DNA of 47,815 nucleotides from an uncultured Methylococcaceae bacterium (GCA_903859815.1 CAIOOA010000089.1:1-47815); one strand, 5' to 3'. Numbered from the stretch's first letter, positions 1 through 7,974 are shown. Notes: a model not told the origin generated them from the letters alone. Numbers and translations: made by a program.

Positions 1-59
1 AAGTAGTCGAGGAATTCCTCGGCAGATTCCAAACTTTCCAGGTCGTTTTCTAAGCTCAT
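1..59 (-). CDS. nifW: NifW, N-terminal fragment (runs off left edge)
   Basis: Only the first 19 codons and part of the next lie in the window. They read MSLENDLESLESAEEFLDY, which fits the start of NifW (nitrogenase stabilising/protective protein), whose N-terminus has the pattern LExLESAExFLxxF. NifW is an accessory factor of nitrogenase assembly in the cytoplasm. A GAGGAA ribosome binding site lies six bases before the ATG at 59. It is the fourth identified nif-type gene in the leftward series nifV, cysE, TPR gene, nifW, the order seen around nifV-cysE-nifW in Azotobacter-type clusters. The call rests on a short peptide plus this context. Confidence 0.8.
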   Translation of the reverse strand, partial: MSLENDLESLESAEEFLDY

Positions 60-126
60 GTTGGTTCCTCAATTTAGATTTTCAAAAAGGGCTTTCGGAA
101 TGGCAAAGCAAGCTTTTATTGCTCCA

Positions 127-618
127 TCACACCACAGTTTCAGCCACGTCCAACAATTGCTTGGCACCCAGACGGTTGTGACTGTCCAGTTCCAGCAATT
201 TTTCCAAAATTGCACGACCTTCCGCTTGTCGGCCTAGGCGCAATTGTAAATAGGCTTCTGCCTTCAGGGACAGAAGATGGAAACGGACCAAGGCCATGGC
301 GGCCGGTCCGGCTTGGCTGATATGAGCCAAGGTTAGTAGTTTCCAGTCTAGCGGAATGTCTAGTCGATGGGCTGTCACCGACAAGGCAATCCCTGCGATA
401 TTCAAGGCATCTTCCAAGCGGTGCTGATAGTAGTAATATCGATACATCGCCACCAATACGTTTAATGACTCGGGGGCGAGCCTCAATGCCTCGGTCAGTG
501 CTGGTTCCGCTTCCCCTTCGCCGTACATTTCACCTGCTTGTTGAAGCAAGTCCTCGACTACAGGCGAGAGGGTTTCTTCAAAATAAAGCTTCTCACCTTC
601 AAAATCCATCAAGTCCAT
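127..618 (-). CDS. nif-cluster helical-repeat (TPR-like) protein
   Basis: A 163-residue acidic, all-helical protein with TPR-like pairs: a helix pair around residues 35-75 (AEPALTEALRLAPESLNVLV) and another around 115-155 (KAEAYLQLRLGRQAEGRAIL). No signal peptide or membrane segment is seen, so it should be cytoplasmic. The ATG at 618 shares one base with the cysE stop codon (TAATG), which implies translational coupling; nifW follows 67 bases later. I recognise no named family. The position inside the nif operon suggests an accessory or scaffold role in nitrogenase maturation, but this is inference from context only. Confidence 0.8.
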   Translation of the reverse strand: MDLMDFEGEKLYFEETLSPVVEDLLQQAGEMYGEGEAEPALTEALRLAPESLNVLVAMYRYYYYQHRLEDALNIAGIALSVTAHRLDIPLDWKLLTLAHISQAGPAAMALVRFHLLSLKAEAYLQLRLGRQAEGRAILEKLLELDSHNRLGAKQLLDVAETVV

Positions 619-1382
619 TAAAAATTCCCCTTGGTCAGTGTCGGTTCAGGCTGTGAATGAACATGACAAGCATCGTCCGCTTCACAGTGTGCGCAGTCGT
701 TTTTCGCCGGGCGGCTGGCTTTGCTTATGCGTTTTTCCATTTTGTCCACTCGCTCAACTAGGCAGTGCAGTGCCTTGCCCACAGGGTCGGGGATTAGGTG
801 ATGGTCCAATTCAATGCCAAAAGCGTTCTGAATTTGCACCCCTTTGCGATGCACAATTCGGCCCGGTATGCCCACCACGGTGCAACAGGCAGGCACGTTT
901 TTATTGACCACTGAATTGGCTCCGACGCGGACATTGTCCCCCAAGCGAATGGGTCCTAAGATTTTAGCCCCTGCGCCCACTAGCACGTTGTTGCCTAGCG
1001 TAGGGTGGCGTTTTTCTTTGTTCCATGACGTGCCGCCCAAGGTGACACCATGGTAAAGGGTGACATCATTGCCAATTTCAGCGGTCTCACCAATCACGAC
1101 ACCGGCCCCATGGTCGATGAACAGTCGCTGACCGATTTGCGCACCGGGGTGGATATCCACATTCGTCAGCAATCGCCCTATGAAAGATAGCCAGCGGGCG
1201 GTGAATTTCCATTTTGACAGCCACAGCCTATGGCTAAGCCGATAAATCAGCACAGCGTGTACGCCGGGATAAATCATCAAGACTTCCGGCAGATTGCGAG
1301 CCGCCGGGTCGCGGGCGAACACGCATAAAACATCCTCTTTCATTTGCTCAAACAGCGATTGTTTAAGCGATCCATGGGCCAT
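618..1382 (-). CDS. cysE: Serine O-acetyltransferase, nif-linked
   Basis: Transfers acetyl from acetyl-CoA to L-serine, giving O-acetylserine for cysteine synthesis. In nif clusters a dedicated copy (CysE1/NifP) raises the cysteine supply for NifS-driven Fe-S cluster assembly. Seen here: [20 protein letters not shown] at the N-terminus, then the left-handed beta-helix with [18 protein letters not shown] and [11 protein letters not shown], and a short C-terminal tail. I chose ATG 1382 (protein starts [13 protein letters not shown]) because a GGTGA lies about eight bases upstream, overlapping the stop of the small ORF before it. A GTG start at 1412 would add ten residues and overlap that ORF. 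Confidence 0.93.
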   Translation of the reverse strand: MAHGSLKQSLFEQMKEDVLCVFARDPAARNLPEVLMIYPGVHAVLIYRLSHRLWLSKWKFTARWLSFIGRLLTNVDIHPGAQIGQRLFIDHGAGVVIGETAEIGNDVTLYHGVTLGGTSWNKEKRHPTLGNNVLVGAGAKILGPIRLGDNVRVGANSVVNKNVPACCTVVGIPGRIVHRKGVQIQNAFGIELDHHLIPDPVGKALHCLVERVDKMEKRISKASRPAKNDCAHCEADDACHVHSQPEPTLTKGNF

Positions 1383-1390
1383 GAACAAGT

Positions 1391-1543
1391 TCACCACGGG
1401 ACGATGCTCCACGCCGTTTGACCGGGAATGGGGGGTGGCAAAATCACAGGCTTGCGAAATTCAACAGACTCTGGCTTTGCAACGTCCAAGGTATTTTGAT
1501 CCTGTAGAATCTTCGGGGTTTCAGGCTTGGTTTCGTTTGTCAT
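1391..1543 (-). CDS. Small ORF of 50 codons between nifV and cysE
   Basis: Starts with ATG at 1543 behind a GGAGG about eight bases upstream and ends at a TGA at 1391-1393, nine bases before the preferred cysE start. The product begins [17 protein letters not shown] and ends [15 protein letters not shown]; it is Lys/Glu/Pro-rich, soluble, with a proline-rich tail and two Trp near the end. The strong ribosome binding site and tight fit between nifV and cysE argue that it is translated. I recognise no family. It could be a small nif accessory peptide or a leader that couples cysE translation. Confidence 0.5.
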   Translation of the reverse strand: MTNETKPETPKILQDQNTLDVAKPESVEFRKPVILPPPIPGQTAWSIVPW

Positions 1544-1671
1544 GATAGTCGAGCCTCCGATTGGGCTTGTTTAATGGAATCGTCAACTGGTTTTTTGCAT
1601 GGGTTTGTTGGGACAGACAAGCTAAAGGAAAATGACCTGTCATTTAAGGCCCAATCATTAAAGAAATGACT

Positions 1672-2796
1672 TTAACCCTCACCATGCCGATGAAGAGCTA
1701 GCAATTCAAAACTCTCGGGTGGTCGTTTGTGGCGAGCGACAAATTGCCGGACTTTGCCTAACAACATCGTTGCCTCAGGTTTTTCCAATTCCAGCCCCAT
1801 TTCAGCGAACACGCTCATTACGGCGCTTGAGCCGGAATGCTTGCCTAGAATGAACTGATGGCTACGCCCCACTACGGCGGGGTCCACGCCTTGGTAGTTG
1901 GCCAAGTCTTTCAACATTCCATCCACATGAATGCCGGCTTCGTGGCTGAACACTCGTTTTCCGACTAAGCTCTTGCGCCACCCCAAAGGTTCGCCAGAGG
2001 CTGTTTCGACACGGGCCGACAGTTCCGGGAATTCGCGCAGATCAACCCCCGTTTCAATTCCGTACAGTTGGCGCAGACCTACCACGACTTCTTCCAATGC
2101 TGCATTGCCGGCCCGTTCGCCCAATCCATTGACTGTGGTGTTTAGATGGGTGGCACCGGCCACGGCGGCGGCCAAAGTGTTGGCAGTGGCAAGCCCCAAG
2201 TCATCGTGGGCGTGCATTTCGATATCCAAATCGGTCGCAGAACGCAAAGCCTTGATTGTGTCCAACACGCCGAAAGGCTCCATCACACCCACGGTATCGG
2301 CGAAGCGGATGCGCTCGGCCCCGGCGGCTTGGGCGGTTGTTGCGACCCGAAGCAGAAAATCTCGGTCGGCTCGCGAAGCATCCTCCATGCCGACACAAAC
2401 AGCCAAACCACCATCACGGGCTTGTTGTACACAGGTTCTGATCGTTTCCAAGGACCAGCCTTCGTCGCGTTGCAACTTCTGTTTGATTTGCTGGCTGGAG
2501 ACTGGAATCGACAAGTCCGCAAAGCCTATGCCTAAATGTAGGCATTCTTGGATGTCATTTTGGCGCATCCTTGACCAGACCAACATCCTTGCGTTTAAGC
2601 CAAGTCCGGCGAGAGTGCGGATTTCCTCACGCTCCCGCATGCCCATGGCCGGGATGCCAATTTCCAGTTCTGGCACGCCGAGGCGATCCAGTCGAGTGGC
2701 AATGTCGATCTTTTCCTCCAGGGAAAATGCCACCCCCGCCGATTGCTCTCCGTCGCGCAGGGTAGTGTCGTCTATGGTCACGGTGCGAGTGTGCAT
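1672..2796 (-). CDS. nifV: Homocitrate synthase
   Basis: Condenses acetyl-CoA and 2-oxoglutarate to R-homocitrate, the organic ligand of the nitrogenase iron-molybdenum cofactor. The 374-residue length is normal. It has the DRE-TIM metallolyase signatures: TLRDGEQSAGVAFSLEEK at residues 12-29, the metal-binding HAHDDLGLATANTLAA near 195-210, and GLGERAGNAALEEVVVGL near 224-241. FSHEAGIHVDGMLKD around 280-295 is typical of the 2-isopropylmalate/homocitrate synthase group. The ATG at 2796 follows a GAGAGA. A sigma-54 promoter lies 42 bases upstream and a NifA-type site further out, so this is probably the first gene of a nif-regulated leftward operon. nifU and nifS are not next to it. Confidence 0.95.
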   Translation of the reverse strand: MHTRTVTIDDTTLRDGEQSAGVAFSLEEKIDIATRLDRLGVPELEIGIPAMGMREREEIRTLAGLGLNARMLVWSRMRQNDIQECLHLGIGFADLSIPVSSQQIKQKLQRDEGWSLETIRTCVQQARDGGLAVCVGMEDASRADRDFLLRVATTAQAAGAERIRFADTVGVMEPFGVLDTIKALRSATDLDIEMHAHDDLGLATANTLAAAVAGATHLNTTVNGLGERAGNAALEEVVVGLRQLYGIETGVDLREFPELSARVETASGEPLGWRKSLVGKRVFSHEAGIHVDGMLKDLANYQGVDPAVVGRSHQFILGKHSGSSAVMSVFAEMGLELEKPEATMLLGKVRQFVARHKRPPESFELLALHRHGEG

Positions 2797-2837
2797 ATTT
2801 CTCTCTGAACAATGTCTGATTCATTTACTAGGATATG

Positions 2838-2853
2838 AGCAACCACTGTGCCA
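2838..2853 (-). promoter_or_regulatory. Sigma-54 promoter of nifV operon
   Basis: On the minus strand the bases read TGGCACAGTGGTTGCT, a full match to the -24/-12 consensus TGGCAC-N5-TTGCW. Transcription would start near 2826, about 30 bases before the nifV ATG. Confidence 0.9.
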
Positions 2854-2941
2854 TTTGCACAAAATTATTATAACTATATGAAAATCAGATATATGGGAAA
2901 TTTATCAAATCTCCTGATGCCGACAAGCGTGTCTGTTGTTG

Positions 2942-2957
2942 TGTAAGCTTTATGACA
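2942..2957. promoter_or_regulatory. NifA-type upstream activating site for nifV
   Basis: TGTAAGCTTTATGACA fits the TGT-N10-ACA consensus bound by NifA and lies about 90 bases upstream of the -24 element, a usual distance for activation through DNA looping. Confidence 0.75.
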
Positions 2958-3011
2958 AATCAGACGGTGTGCGGATATTTTATGCAAGAATTATTGACAA
3001 GCGGGGATCGT

Positions 3012-3031
3012 AATATTCGACGTCGAATATT
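3012..3031. repeat. 20-bp palindrome, parS-like copy 1
   Basis: AATATTCGACGTCGAATATT is a perfect palindrome in the intergenic space between divergent nifV and the glycosyltransferase gene. An identical copy lies at 10341 and near copies at 15838 and 17550, flanking and inside the parAB locus. Candidate ParB binding site; a repressor operator is the alternative. Confidence 0.6.
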
Positions 3032-3167
3032 CCAGTTGCATCGATAGTCAGCCACATCCAATGCTCTGAAATTAGCCAAAGATTAATTCTTGATTCATTG
3101 CTTGCATGAATGCCGACTAGACGTTATTAATGTTCGATCTTTCTCATAGAACTAGCAGCAACGGTCA

Positions 3168-3872
3168 ATGCCCCATTTGTCAATCATCATCCCTACGCTG
3201 AATGAAGCCGAAGGGATCACCCATCTACTCAATTCGCTGTTGCCATTGCGCCAACGAGGACATGAAATCATTGTTGCAGATGGCGGTAGTCAGGATGGAA
3301 CAGTGGCACTGGCTCGCCCATTGGCCGATTGGGTGATTGAAGCACCACGCGGCAGGGCTGCGCAAATGAACGCGGGGGCGATGTTGGCAACAGGTGAGAT
3401 GCTGTTGTTTCTTCATGCCGACACGCAACTGCCTGAACGGGCCGATGAACTGATTTTTGAGCATTTGTCGCATGGACATACAACAGCATTAGTTTGGGGT
3501 CGTTTCGATGTGAGGATAGCGGGTACGCATCCGCTATTGAATGTGATTGCTTGGTTCATGAACCACCGCTCACGCTGGACCGGCATTGCCACGGGCGACC
3601 AAGCCATCTTTGTTTGCCGTGAAGGCTTCCAAGTAGTCGGTGGCTTCCCCGATATTCCTTTAATGGAAGACATCGTACTGTCAACAAAACTCAAAGCCAT
3701 CAGCGCTCCCATTTGCTTCAAAACGCCCGTGACCACGTCCGGCAGACGATGGGAGCAGCATGGCGTATTGCGCACCCTGTTGACAATGTGGCGGTTAAGG
3801 TTAGCGTTTTTTCTAGGCGCCGACCCGTCGCGGCTTGCCAAGGCTTATGGCTATGCACCCCGCGAACAGTGA
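3168..3872 (+). CDS. Family 2 glycosyltransferase, TIGR04283 type
   Basis: A 234-residue GT-A fold transferase. The N-terminus LSIIIPTLNEAEGI and DGGSQDGT are nucleotide-sugar binding motifs; FLHADTQLP carries the DxD-like acidic pair; ATGDQAIFV and GGFPDIPLMEDIVLS are typical of the rSAM/selenodomain-associated transferase 2 group. A short hydrophobic, basic stretch near residue 210 may touch the membrane. Its 3' end overlaps the next gene by about 26 bases. With that gene and arsM it resembles arsenosugar or arsenolipid synthesis clusters; the sugar and acceptor cannot be read from sequence. Confidence 0.88.
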   Translation: MPHLSIIIPTLNEAEGITHLLNSLLPLRQRGHEIIVADGGSQDGTVALARPLADWVIEAPRGRAAQMNAGAMLATGEMLLFLHADTQLPERADELIFEHLSHGHTTALVWGRFDVRIAGTHPLLNVIAWFMNHRSRWTGIATGDQAIFVCREGFQVVGGFPDIPLMEDIVLSTKLKAISAPICFKTPVTTSGRRWEQHGVLRTLLTMWRLRLAFFLGADPSRLAKAYGYAPREQ

Positions 3873-4512
3873 AACCATCGCCATTGCCGTGTTCAGCCGT
3901 GCGCCCGTGGCTGGGCAAGCCAAGACAAGGCTGATACCTGCTTTAGGTGCGGAAAATGCCGCAAACTTGCAAGCCTCATTTTTGCGTCAAACCCTGCAAA
4001 CGGCAATCTCGGCCCGGCTTGGACCCGTTTTCCTGTGGTGTGTGCCGGACTGCGCCCATCCCGCTTTTCAACAATCCACGGCTGACTATGACTATGCTCT
4101 GACTTTGCATCAACAATGCGATGGCGATTTGGGCAAGCGCATGTTGACTGCGTTTGAACAACTATGTAGCCAATATCCTGTATTATTGATCGGAACCGAT
4201 TGCCCTGCGCTGACAACCGCCCATCTGCACAGGGCGGCAGCGGTCTTGCAGCAAGGTGACGATGCCGTGTTCTTGCCTGCCGAAGACGGCGGCTATGTGT
4301 TGATTGGACTTAGGCAAGCCGAGGCCAGCCTGTTTACCGACATGCCTTGGGGCAGCGCCAAGGTCATGGCTGAAACCCGCCGTCGGTTGTTGCAAGCCGG
4401 CTTGCGTTGGCAAGAGCCTGTGCTTCTATGGGATGTGGACGAACCTGAAGATCTTGCTAAAATGCGATCTTCAGGATTAATGAACGAATGGTTTGAGGAA
4501 AACATGACATGA
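3847..4512 (+). CDS. TIGR04282 glycosyltransferase (arsenosugar-type)
   Basis: A 221-residue protein of the TIGR04282 family, a nucleotidyl/glycosyl-transferase-like group often next to TIGR04283 and annotated in arsenosugar biosynthesis. Visible motifs: IAVFSRAPVAGQAKTRL at the N-terminus (phosphate-binding loop), LLIGTDCPALT in the middle, PAEDGGYVLIGL, and WDVDEPEDL at the C-terminus. ATG 3847 is chosen because AAGG lies five bases upstream; a TTG four codons earlier is possible. It overlaps the 3' end of the preceding gene, so the two are probably translated together. Its stop overlaps a further ATG (ATGA at 4509), hinting that a coupled gene once followed directly. Confidence 0.88.
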   Translation: MAMHPANSETIAIAVFSRAPVAGQAKTRLIPALGAENAANLQASFLRQTLQTAISARLGPVFLWCVPDCAHPAFQQSTADYDYALTLHQQCDGDLGKRMLTAFEQLCSQYPVLLIGTDCPALTTAHLHRAAAVLQQGDDAVFLPAEDGGYVLIGLRQAEASLFTDMPWGSAKVMAETRRRLLQAGLRWQEPVLLWDVDEPEDLAKMRSSGLMNEWFEENMT

Positions 4513-4564
4513 AAGCACGAATGCTGATTGCCCTGCTAGGCTTCACTAACATTAAGTTAGTATT

Positions 4565-4625
4565 CGTAGTCCCGCCTTTAGGCGGCAAACTGACCGAAAA
4601 TAACCGGCTGAAGCCGGAACTACAA
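4565..4625. repeat. REP-like double hairpin
   Basis: Two small palindromes, CCGCCTTTAGGCGG (4572-4585) and CCGGCTGAAGCCGG (4604-4617), are enclosed by an outer GTAGT/ACTAC pair. This is the form of a bacterial REP/BIME element. It sits between the ATGA at 4509 and the start of the DUF3047 gene. Confidence 0.75.
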
Positions 4626-4635
4626 ACGATTTACT

Positions 4636-5376
4636 ATGTTCAAAATCTTTAACTTAATGGCGCTACTGCTAGGCTTGGCAAACGTATCGCTCGCCGATAA
4701 TGGTTCAGCCAACGTGACGGCCTTTTCCCCGGCGACACCGGGTTCGGCCATCCCATCGCCTTGGACCTTGACCACGTTGCCGAATGTTGCCCGTGCCACT
4801 CGCTTTGAACTGGTTCGTGACACGGAACAAGCAACCGTGTTGCAAGCCATTTCCGAAGCGGCGGCGGCTACCTTGACCCATAAACTGCATGTTGACCCGA
4901 CCGTCAGCCCTTGGCTGTCTTGGCGTTGGAAAGTTTCACGGGTGTTGGAATCCGCCGATTTAAGCGAGAAGAAACGCGACGATTACGCTGCCCGCGTGTA
5001 TGTGCTGTTTGATTATCCGGTGGAAAAATTGCCGCTTGCCGACCGTATCAAGATTAGCATCGGGCGTTCCTTGTATGGACAGGAACTGCCTGCCGCCGCG
5101 CTGTGTTATGTTTGGGACAATCGCCATTTGGTTGGAGTATCCGCTTGGAGCGCTTATACTGATCGGGTGCGGATGATCGTGTTGGAAAGTGGGCCGCACC
5201 ACGTTGGGCAATGGCGCTTGGAGCAGCGTGACGTGGCTGCCGACTTCCGTGCTGCCTTTGGCGAAGAAGCCCCGCCAATTTCCGGCATTGCCCTTGCCGC
5301 CGACACCGACAACACGGGTGAAAATGTCACGGCATGGTTTGGCGATCTCAAGTTTAGCCCTGTACCCGAAAAGTAA
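4636..5376 (+). CDS. DUF3047 protein, exported
   Basis: A 246-residue protein with a cleavable signal peptide (about residues 1-20, ending VSLADN), so it should act in the periplasm. The body matches the DUF3047 pattern: SWRWKVSRVLESADLSEKKRDDYAARVYVLFD, then LCYVWDNR, VGQWRLEQRDVAADFRAAFG, and a C-terminal IALAADTDNTGENVTAWFGD that resembles a carbohydrate-binding or concanavalin-like edge strand. No catalytic function is established. It sits between glycosyltransferases and arsM, so a role in the same pathway or in the cell envelope is possible. A REP-like repeat lies immediately before its start. Confidence 0.85.
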   Translation: MFKIFNLMALLLGLANVSLADNGSANVTAFSPATPGSAIPSPWTLTTLPNVARATRFELVRDTEQATVLQAISEAAAATLTHKLHVDPTVSPWLSWRWKVSRVLESADLSEKKRDDYAARVYVLFDYPVEKLPLADRIKISIGRSLYGQELPAAALCYVWDNRHLVGVSAWSAYTDRVRMIVLESGPHHVGQWRLEQRDVAADFRAAFGEEAPPISGIALAADTDNTGENVTAWFGDLKFSPVPEK

Positions 5377-5429
5377 GCCGTGCAAATTTGCCCCAGAGCG
5401 GCTAAAGTCGTAATGCCGTTGAATTTAGC

Positions 5430-5660
5430 CATTCACTGCCTGTTCCCCGAGCGAAGTCGAGGGGCTAAGCCGAAGCGAATATGCTGGCTTCGACTCCGAT
5501 CAGCCAGCGACTTATCTTTAACTTACTGGCTGATGTTACGCACGGACGTGAAATAGGTAAGACGGGAACGTCAAAGCTTGCTTTGACAAGAGCCTGAAAT
5601 GCGAAGCATGCTTCGCATGTCAAAGCAAGCTTTGACGCTCCAATCCTATGCCGCTGCGAC
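5430..5660. repeat. Intergenic nested inverted repeats
   Basis: A 19-bp inverted repeat (5569-5587 and 5619-5637) encloses a perfect 20-bp palindrome ATGCGAAGCATGCTTCGCAT at 5600-5619. The flank TTTGACGCTCCAATCC recurs at about 38923, where a degenerate shorter copy lies upstream of the SulP gene. It is an interspersed repeat without coding content, filling most of the gap 5377-5753. Confidence 0.7.
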
Positions 5661-5753
5661 ACATCAGTTACTGGATAATTCAACAGCATTGACCCCAAGC
5701 CACCACTACAATCATAAAAACAACTGAAAACCCTTTGAGAGCAAGCAACCCAC

Positions 5754-6809
5754 ATGATGACTGAACACGACGCCCGCGAATCCGTTCAAGATTACTATGG
5801 CAAAATCCTACAAACAAAAGATGACTTGAAAACCAGCGCCTGTTGCACGGCGGATGCCATGCCGGAACCGTTGCGGCGAATCCTGGCGCTGCTGCACCCG
5901 GAAGTGAAAGACAAATTCTACGGTTGTGGCTCACCGATTCCACCCGCGTTGGAAGGCATGACCGTGCTGGATTTGGGTTCGGGTTCGGGCCGGGATTGCT
6001 TCATTCTGTCCAAGCTGGTCGGGCCAAAAGGCCGGGTGATAGGCGTGGACATGACCGAGGAACAATTGGAAGTCGCCAACCGGCAGATCGTCTACCACAC
6101 CGAACGCTTCGGCTATGAGCAACCGAACGTGCAATTCCTGCAAGGCTATATTGAAGATTTAGCCGGCTTGGGCTTGGCAGACAATTCGGTCGATGTCGTG
6201 GTGTCGAATTGTGTAGTCAACTTGTCGCCGGACAAGCGCCGCGTGTTTGCCGAGATATTCCGGGTGTTGAAACCGGGGGGTGAACTTTATTTTTCCGATG
6301 TGTTTGCCGACCGGCGAATTCCCGAAGACCTGACGCAAGACCCCGTATTATTGGGCGAATGTTTGGGCGGTGCGTTGTACATCGAGGATTTCCGACGACT
6401 GTTATTAAAGCTTGGCTGTCCTGATTATCGCGTCGTCTCCTCGTCCAAAATTGATTTGAACGACCCGGAAGTGGCGCAAAAGGCAGGCGGGATTGGGTTT
6501 TACTCGCTGACGATTCGAGCCTTCAAACTGGCATTGGAAGACCGTTGCGAAGATTTTGGACAAGTGGCCTATTATCTGGGCAGCTTGCCCGACCATCCCC
6601 ATCATTTCACCTTGGACAATCACCATCATTTTGAAACCGGTCGGCCTATGCTAGTCTGTGGCAACACCGCCACAATGTTAAGCCAAACCCGCTATGCGGC
6701 CCATTTTGGCATCATAGGCGACACCTCCGTGCATTTCGGTTTGTTTGATTGTGGGCTGGGTGCGTTGCAAACGAACGGTGACGATGCCGCGCCAGGGGCG
6801 TGTTGTTAG
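5754..6809 (+). CDS. arsM: Arsenite S-adenosylmethionine methyltransferase
   Basis: Methylates As(III) using SAM, either as detoxification or as the first step to arsenosugars and arsenolipids. A 351-residue cytosolic protein with the SAM-binding motif VLDLGSGSGRDCF (about 71-83), GVDMTEEQL, and SNCVVNLSPDKRRVF. Cys58, Cys153 and Cys203 fit the three arsenic-binding cysteines of the family; there is also an N-terminal Cys30-Cys31 pair and a C-terminal GACC end. A second ATG follows directly after the first. It follows two arsenosugar-type transferases on the same strand, but no radical SAM ArsS gene is visible. Confidence 0.92.
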   Translation: MMTEHDARESVQDYYGKILQTKDDLKTSACCTADAMPEPLRRILALLHPEVKDKFYGCGSPIPPALEGMTVLDLGSGSGRDCFILSKLVGPKGRVIGVDMTEEQLEVANRQIVYHTERFGYEQPNVQFLQGYIEDLAGLGLADNSVDVVVSNCVVNLSPDKRRVFAEIFRVLKPGGELYFSDVFADRRIPEDLTQDPVLLGECLGGALYIEDFRRLLLKLGCPDYRVVSSSKIDLNDPEVAQKAGGIGFYSLTIRAFKLALEDRCEDFGQVAYYLGSLPDHPHHFTLDNHHHFETGRPMLVCGNTATMLSQTRYAAHFGIIGDTSVHFGLFDCGLGALQTNGDDAAPGACC

Positions 6810-6898
6810 TGGATTTTCATTGTTCCCACAATCTTAGTCCAATGCCATCCAGTTAAACCCTATTGGCTGAATCAACCGCAGTAATTTAAGCAATAAAT

Positions 6899-6914
6899 TG
6901 TCGTAAACCCGACA
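6899..6914. promoter_or_regulatory. NifA-type upstream site before unknown gene at 7048
   Basis: TGTCGTAAACCCGACA fits TGT-N10-ACA and the wider TTGTCG-N6-CGACAA form shared with the nifB site. It lies about 134 bases before the ATG. A partial sigma-54 element, TGGCATGTATTCTGTT at 6986-7001, follows, with a good -24 but GT instead of GC at -12. Confidence 0.45.
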
Positions 6915-7047
6915 AACTGTCCTATCTGTCGTTTCCCATTTCTTGTTATTAAACCTATCTAACTGTTTTAGCTACATGAAATAGATGGCATGTATTCTGT
7001 TAGGGATTAAGCATAGACTCCCATCAACCCAACCCTGAGGAAGAATC

Positions 7048-7620
7048 ATGCTGCTTAACCGCTACGATGAAAACGCATTATTGACCAATGTCAATATCAA
7101 AGAAAAAACCACCAAACCGAATTTGGACGCTTATCGAGGCGATTTGGTATTGGAAGAAGGCGAGATAGCGGATTCGCTTGGCAGACGCAAACCCCCGCTG
7201 TCTGTCATCAAGCAAGTGGCTTTGCTGGCGGGGGAAGACAAAATCACCTTCATCTCTGGTTTTTTGGAAAAGCTTGAGTCACTGCCATTATTCTATGAAA
7301 AATATGCAGGGGATGTTGCGGAAGATTTGGCTGCTGTGTTTTATGTGGAAAACATACCAAAACCCATCCAAACCAAATATCATGGCATTCACCATGTTTT
7401 GATGCCGATGATCGAAGGCGAAGGCACGGTTTGGAACGAATTGAACGAAGAATTGGCATTGGAAAAAACCGATTTCAAAGGCCAGAGTGCGGGCGATAAA
7501 GTCATTACCGTCTGTCAGGCCGTGAAGACAGATTATCACCCGAAATACCCGGAAGTCAGCTTTGAAGAAGCGCTTGGGCTTGTGGTGGAAGTGAAAAAGG
7601 AATTGCGCGGCGCTGTTTGA
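7048..7620 (+). CDS. Unknown 190-residue protein, possibly nif-regulated
   Basis: ATG 7048 has a strong AGGAAG ribosome binding site. The product is soluble, acidic and without Cys-rich or membrane segments until VITVCQAVKTDYHPKYPE near the C-terminus. It has KYHGIHHVLMPMIEGEGT in the middle, a His-rich turn that could bind metal. I recognise no family. The upstream region carries a NifA-type site (6899-6914), and a hairpin terminator lies downstream at 7715-7761, so it is probably a single-gene transcript. Function is open; a link to nitrogen fixation is inference from the site alone. Confidence 0.8.
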   Translation: MLLNRYDENALLTNVNIKEKTTKPNLDAYRGDLVLEEGEIADSLGRRKPPLSVIKQVALLAGEDKITFISGFLEKLESLPLFYEKYAGDVAEDLAAVFYVENIPKPIQTKYHGIHHVLMPMIEGEGTVWNELNEELALEKTDFKGQSAGDKVITVCQAVKTDYHPKYPEVSFEEALGLVVEVKKELRGAV

Positions 7621-7714
7621 GTAGGATGGGGTCGACTCGGTTCGGATGACTGGATCGACCTGATCCTCCGCTTCTCTCCAAGATTGTTGCTTGTTGTTTG
7701 GGGTAGTATGCCTT

Positions 7715-7761
7715 TTCCGGGTGTTTCTTGCGGAGGTAGCCGCAACCCCGGAATTTTTTTT
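7715..7761 (+). terminator. Rho-independent terminator after the 7048 gene
   Basis: TTCCGGG (7715-7721) pairs with CCCGGAA (7747-7753); an inner TTGCGG/CCGCAA hairpin lies between, and eight T follow. Confidence 0.75.
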
Positions 7762-7765
7762 GGTT

Positions 7766-7786
7766 GGAGTGCAAGGCTTGCCTTGC
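7766..7786. repeat. Short palindromic repeat, copy 1
   Basis: Contains GTGCAAGGCTTGCCTTGC, found again at 12428-12448 upstream of nifL. The stem of the nifB terminator (23683) uses the same GGAGTGCAAG arm. Confidence 0.6.
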
Positions 7787-7791
7787 ATAAG

Positions 7792-7974
7792 CAGTAATTC
7801 TCATTATTAGACAAAGCGTTGTTGTATAACCCGTCATTCCTGCCGGGAAGCAGGAATCCAGTCACAGGGACGTGAAACTAGGATTTGCCTGTCACGTTTA
7901 ATCAGACGCTTATGCACCAACAAGTTACCATCCATGGCACTGGATTCCGGCAGTCCATGCCGGAATGACGGCGT
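7792..7974. mobile_element. MITE-like element, copy 1 (right end lost)
   Basis: Begins AGTAATTCTCATTAT, then the internal inverted arms CCGTCATTCCTGCCGG and CCATGCCGGAATGACGG, nearly the same as the complete copy at 10899-11104 and in the same orientation. The terminal inverted repeat expected at its right end is not found. Non-coding. Confidence 0.75.

Noticed and set aside
1931-2881. Long open frame on the plus strand across nifV
   Set aside because: It is the antisense of nifV, Ser/Arg-rich and without family features; nifV explains the openness.
6986-7001. Sigma-54 promoter for the 7048 gene as a separate confident feature
   Set aside because: The -12 element has GT in place of the nearly invariant GC; mentioned only as partial support.
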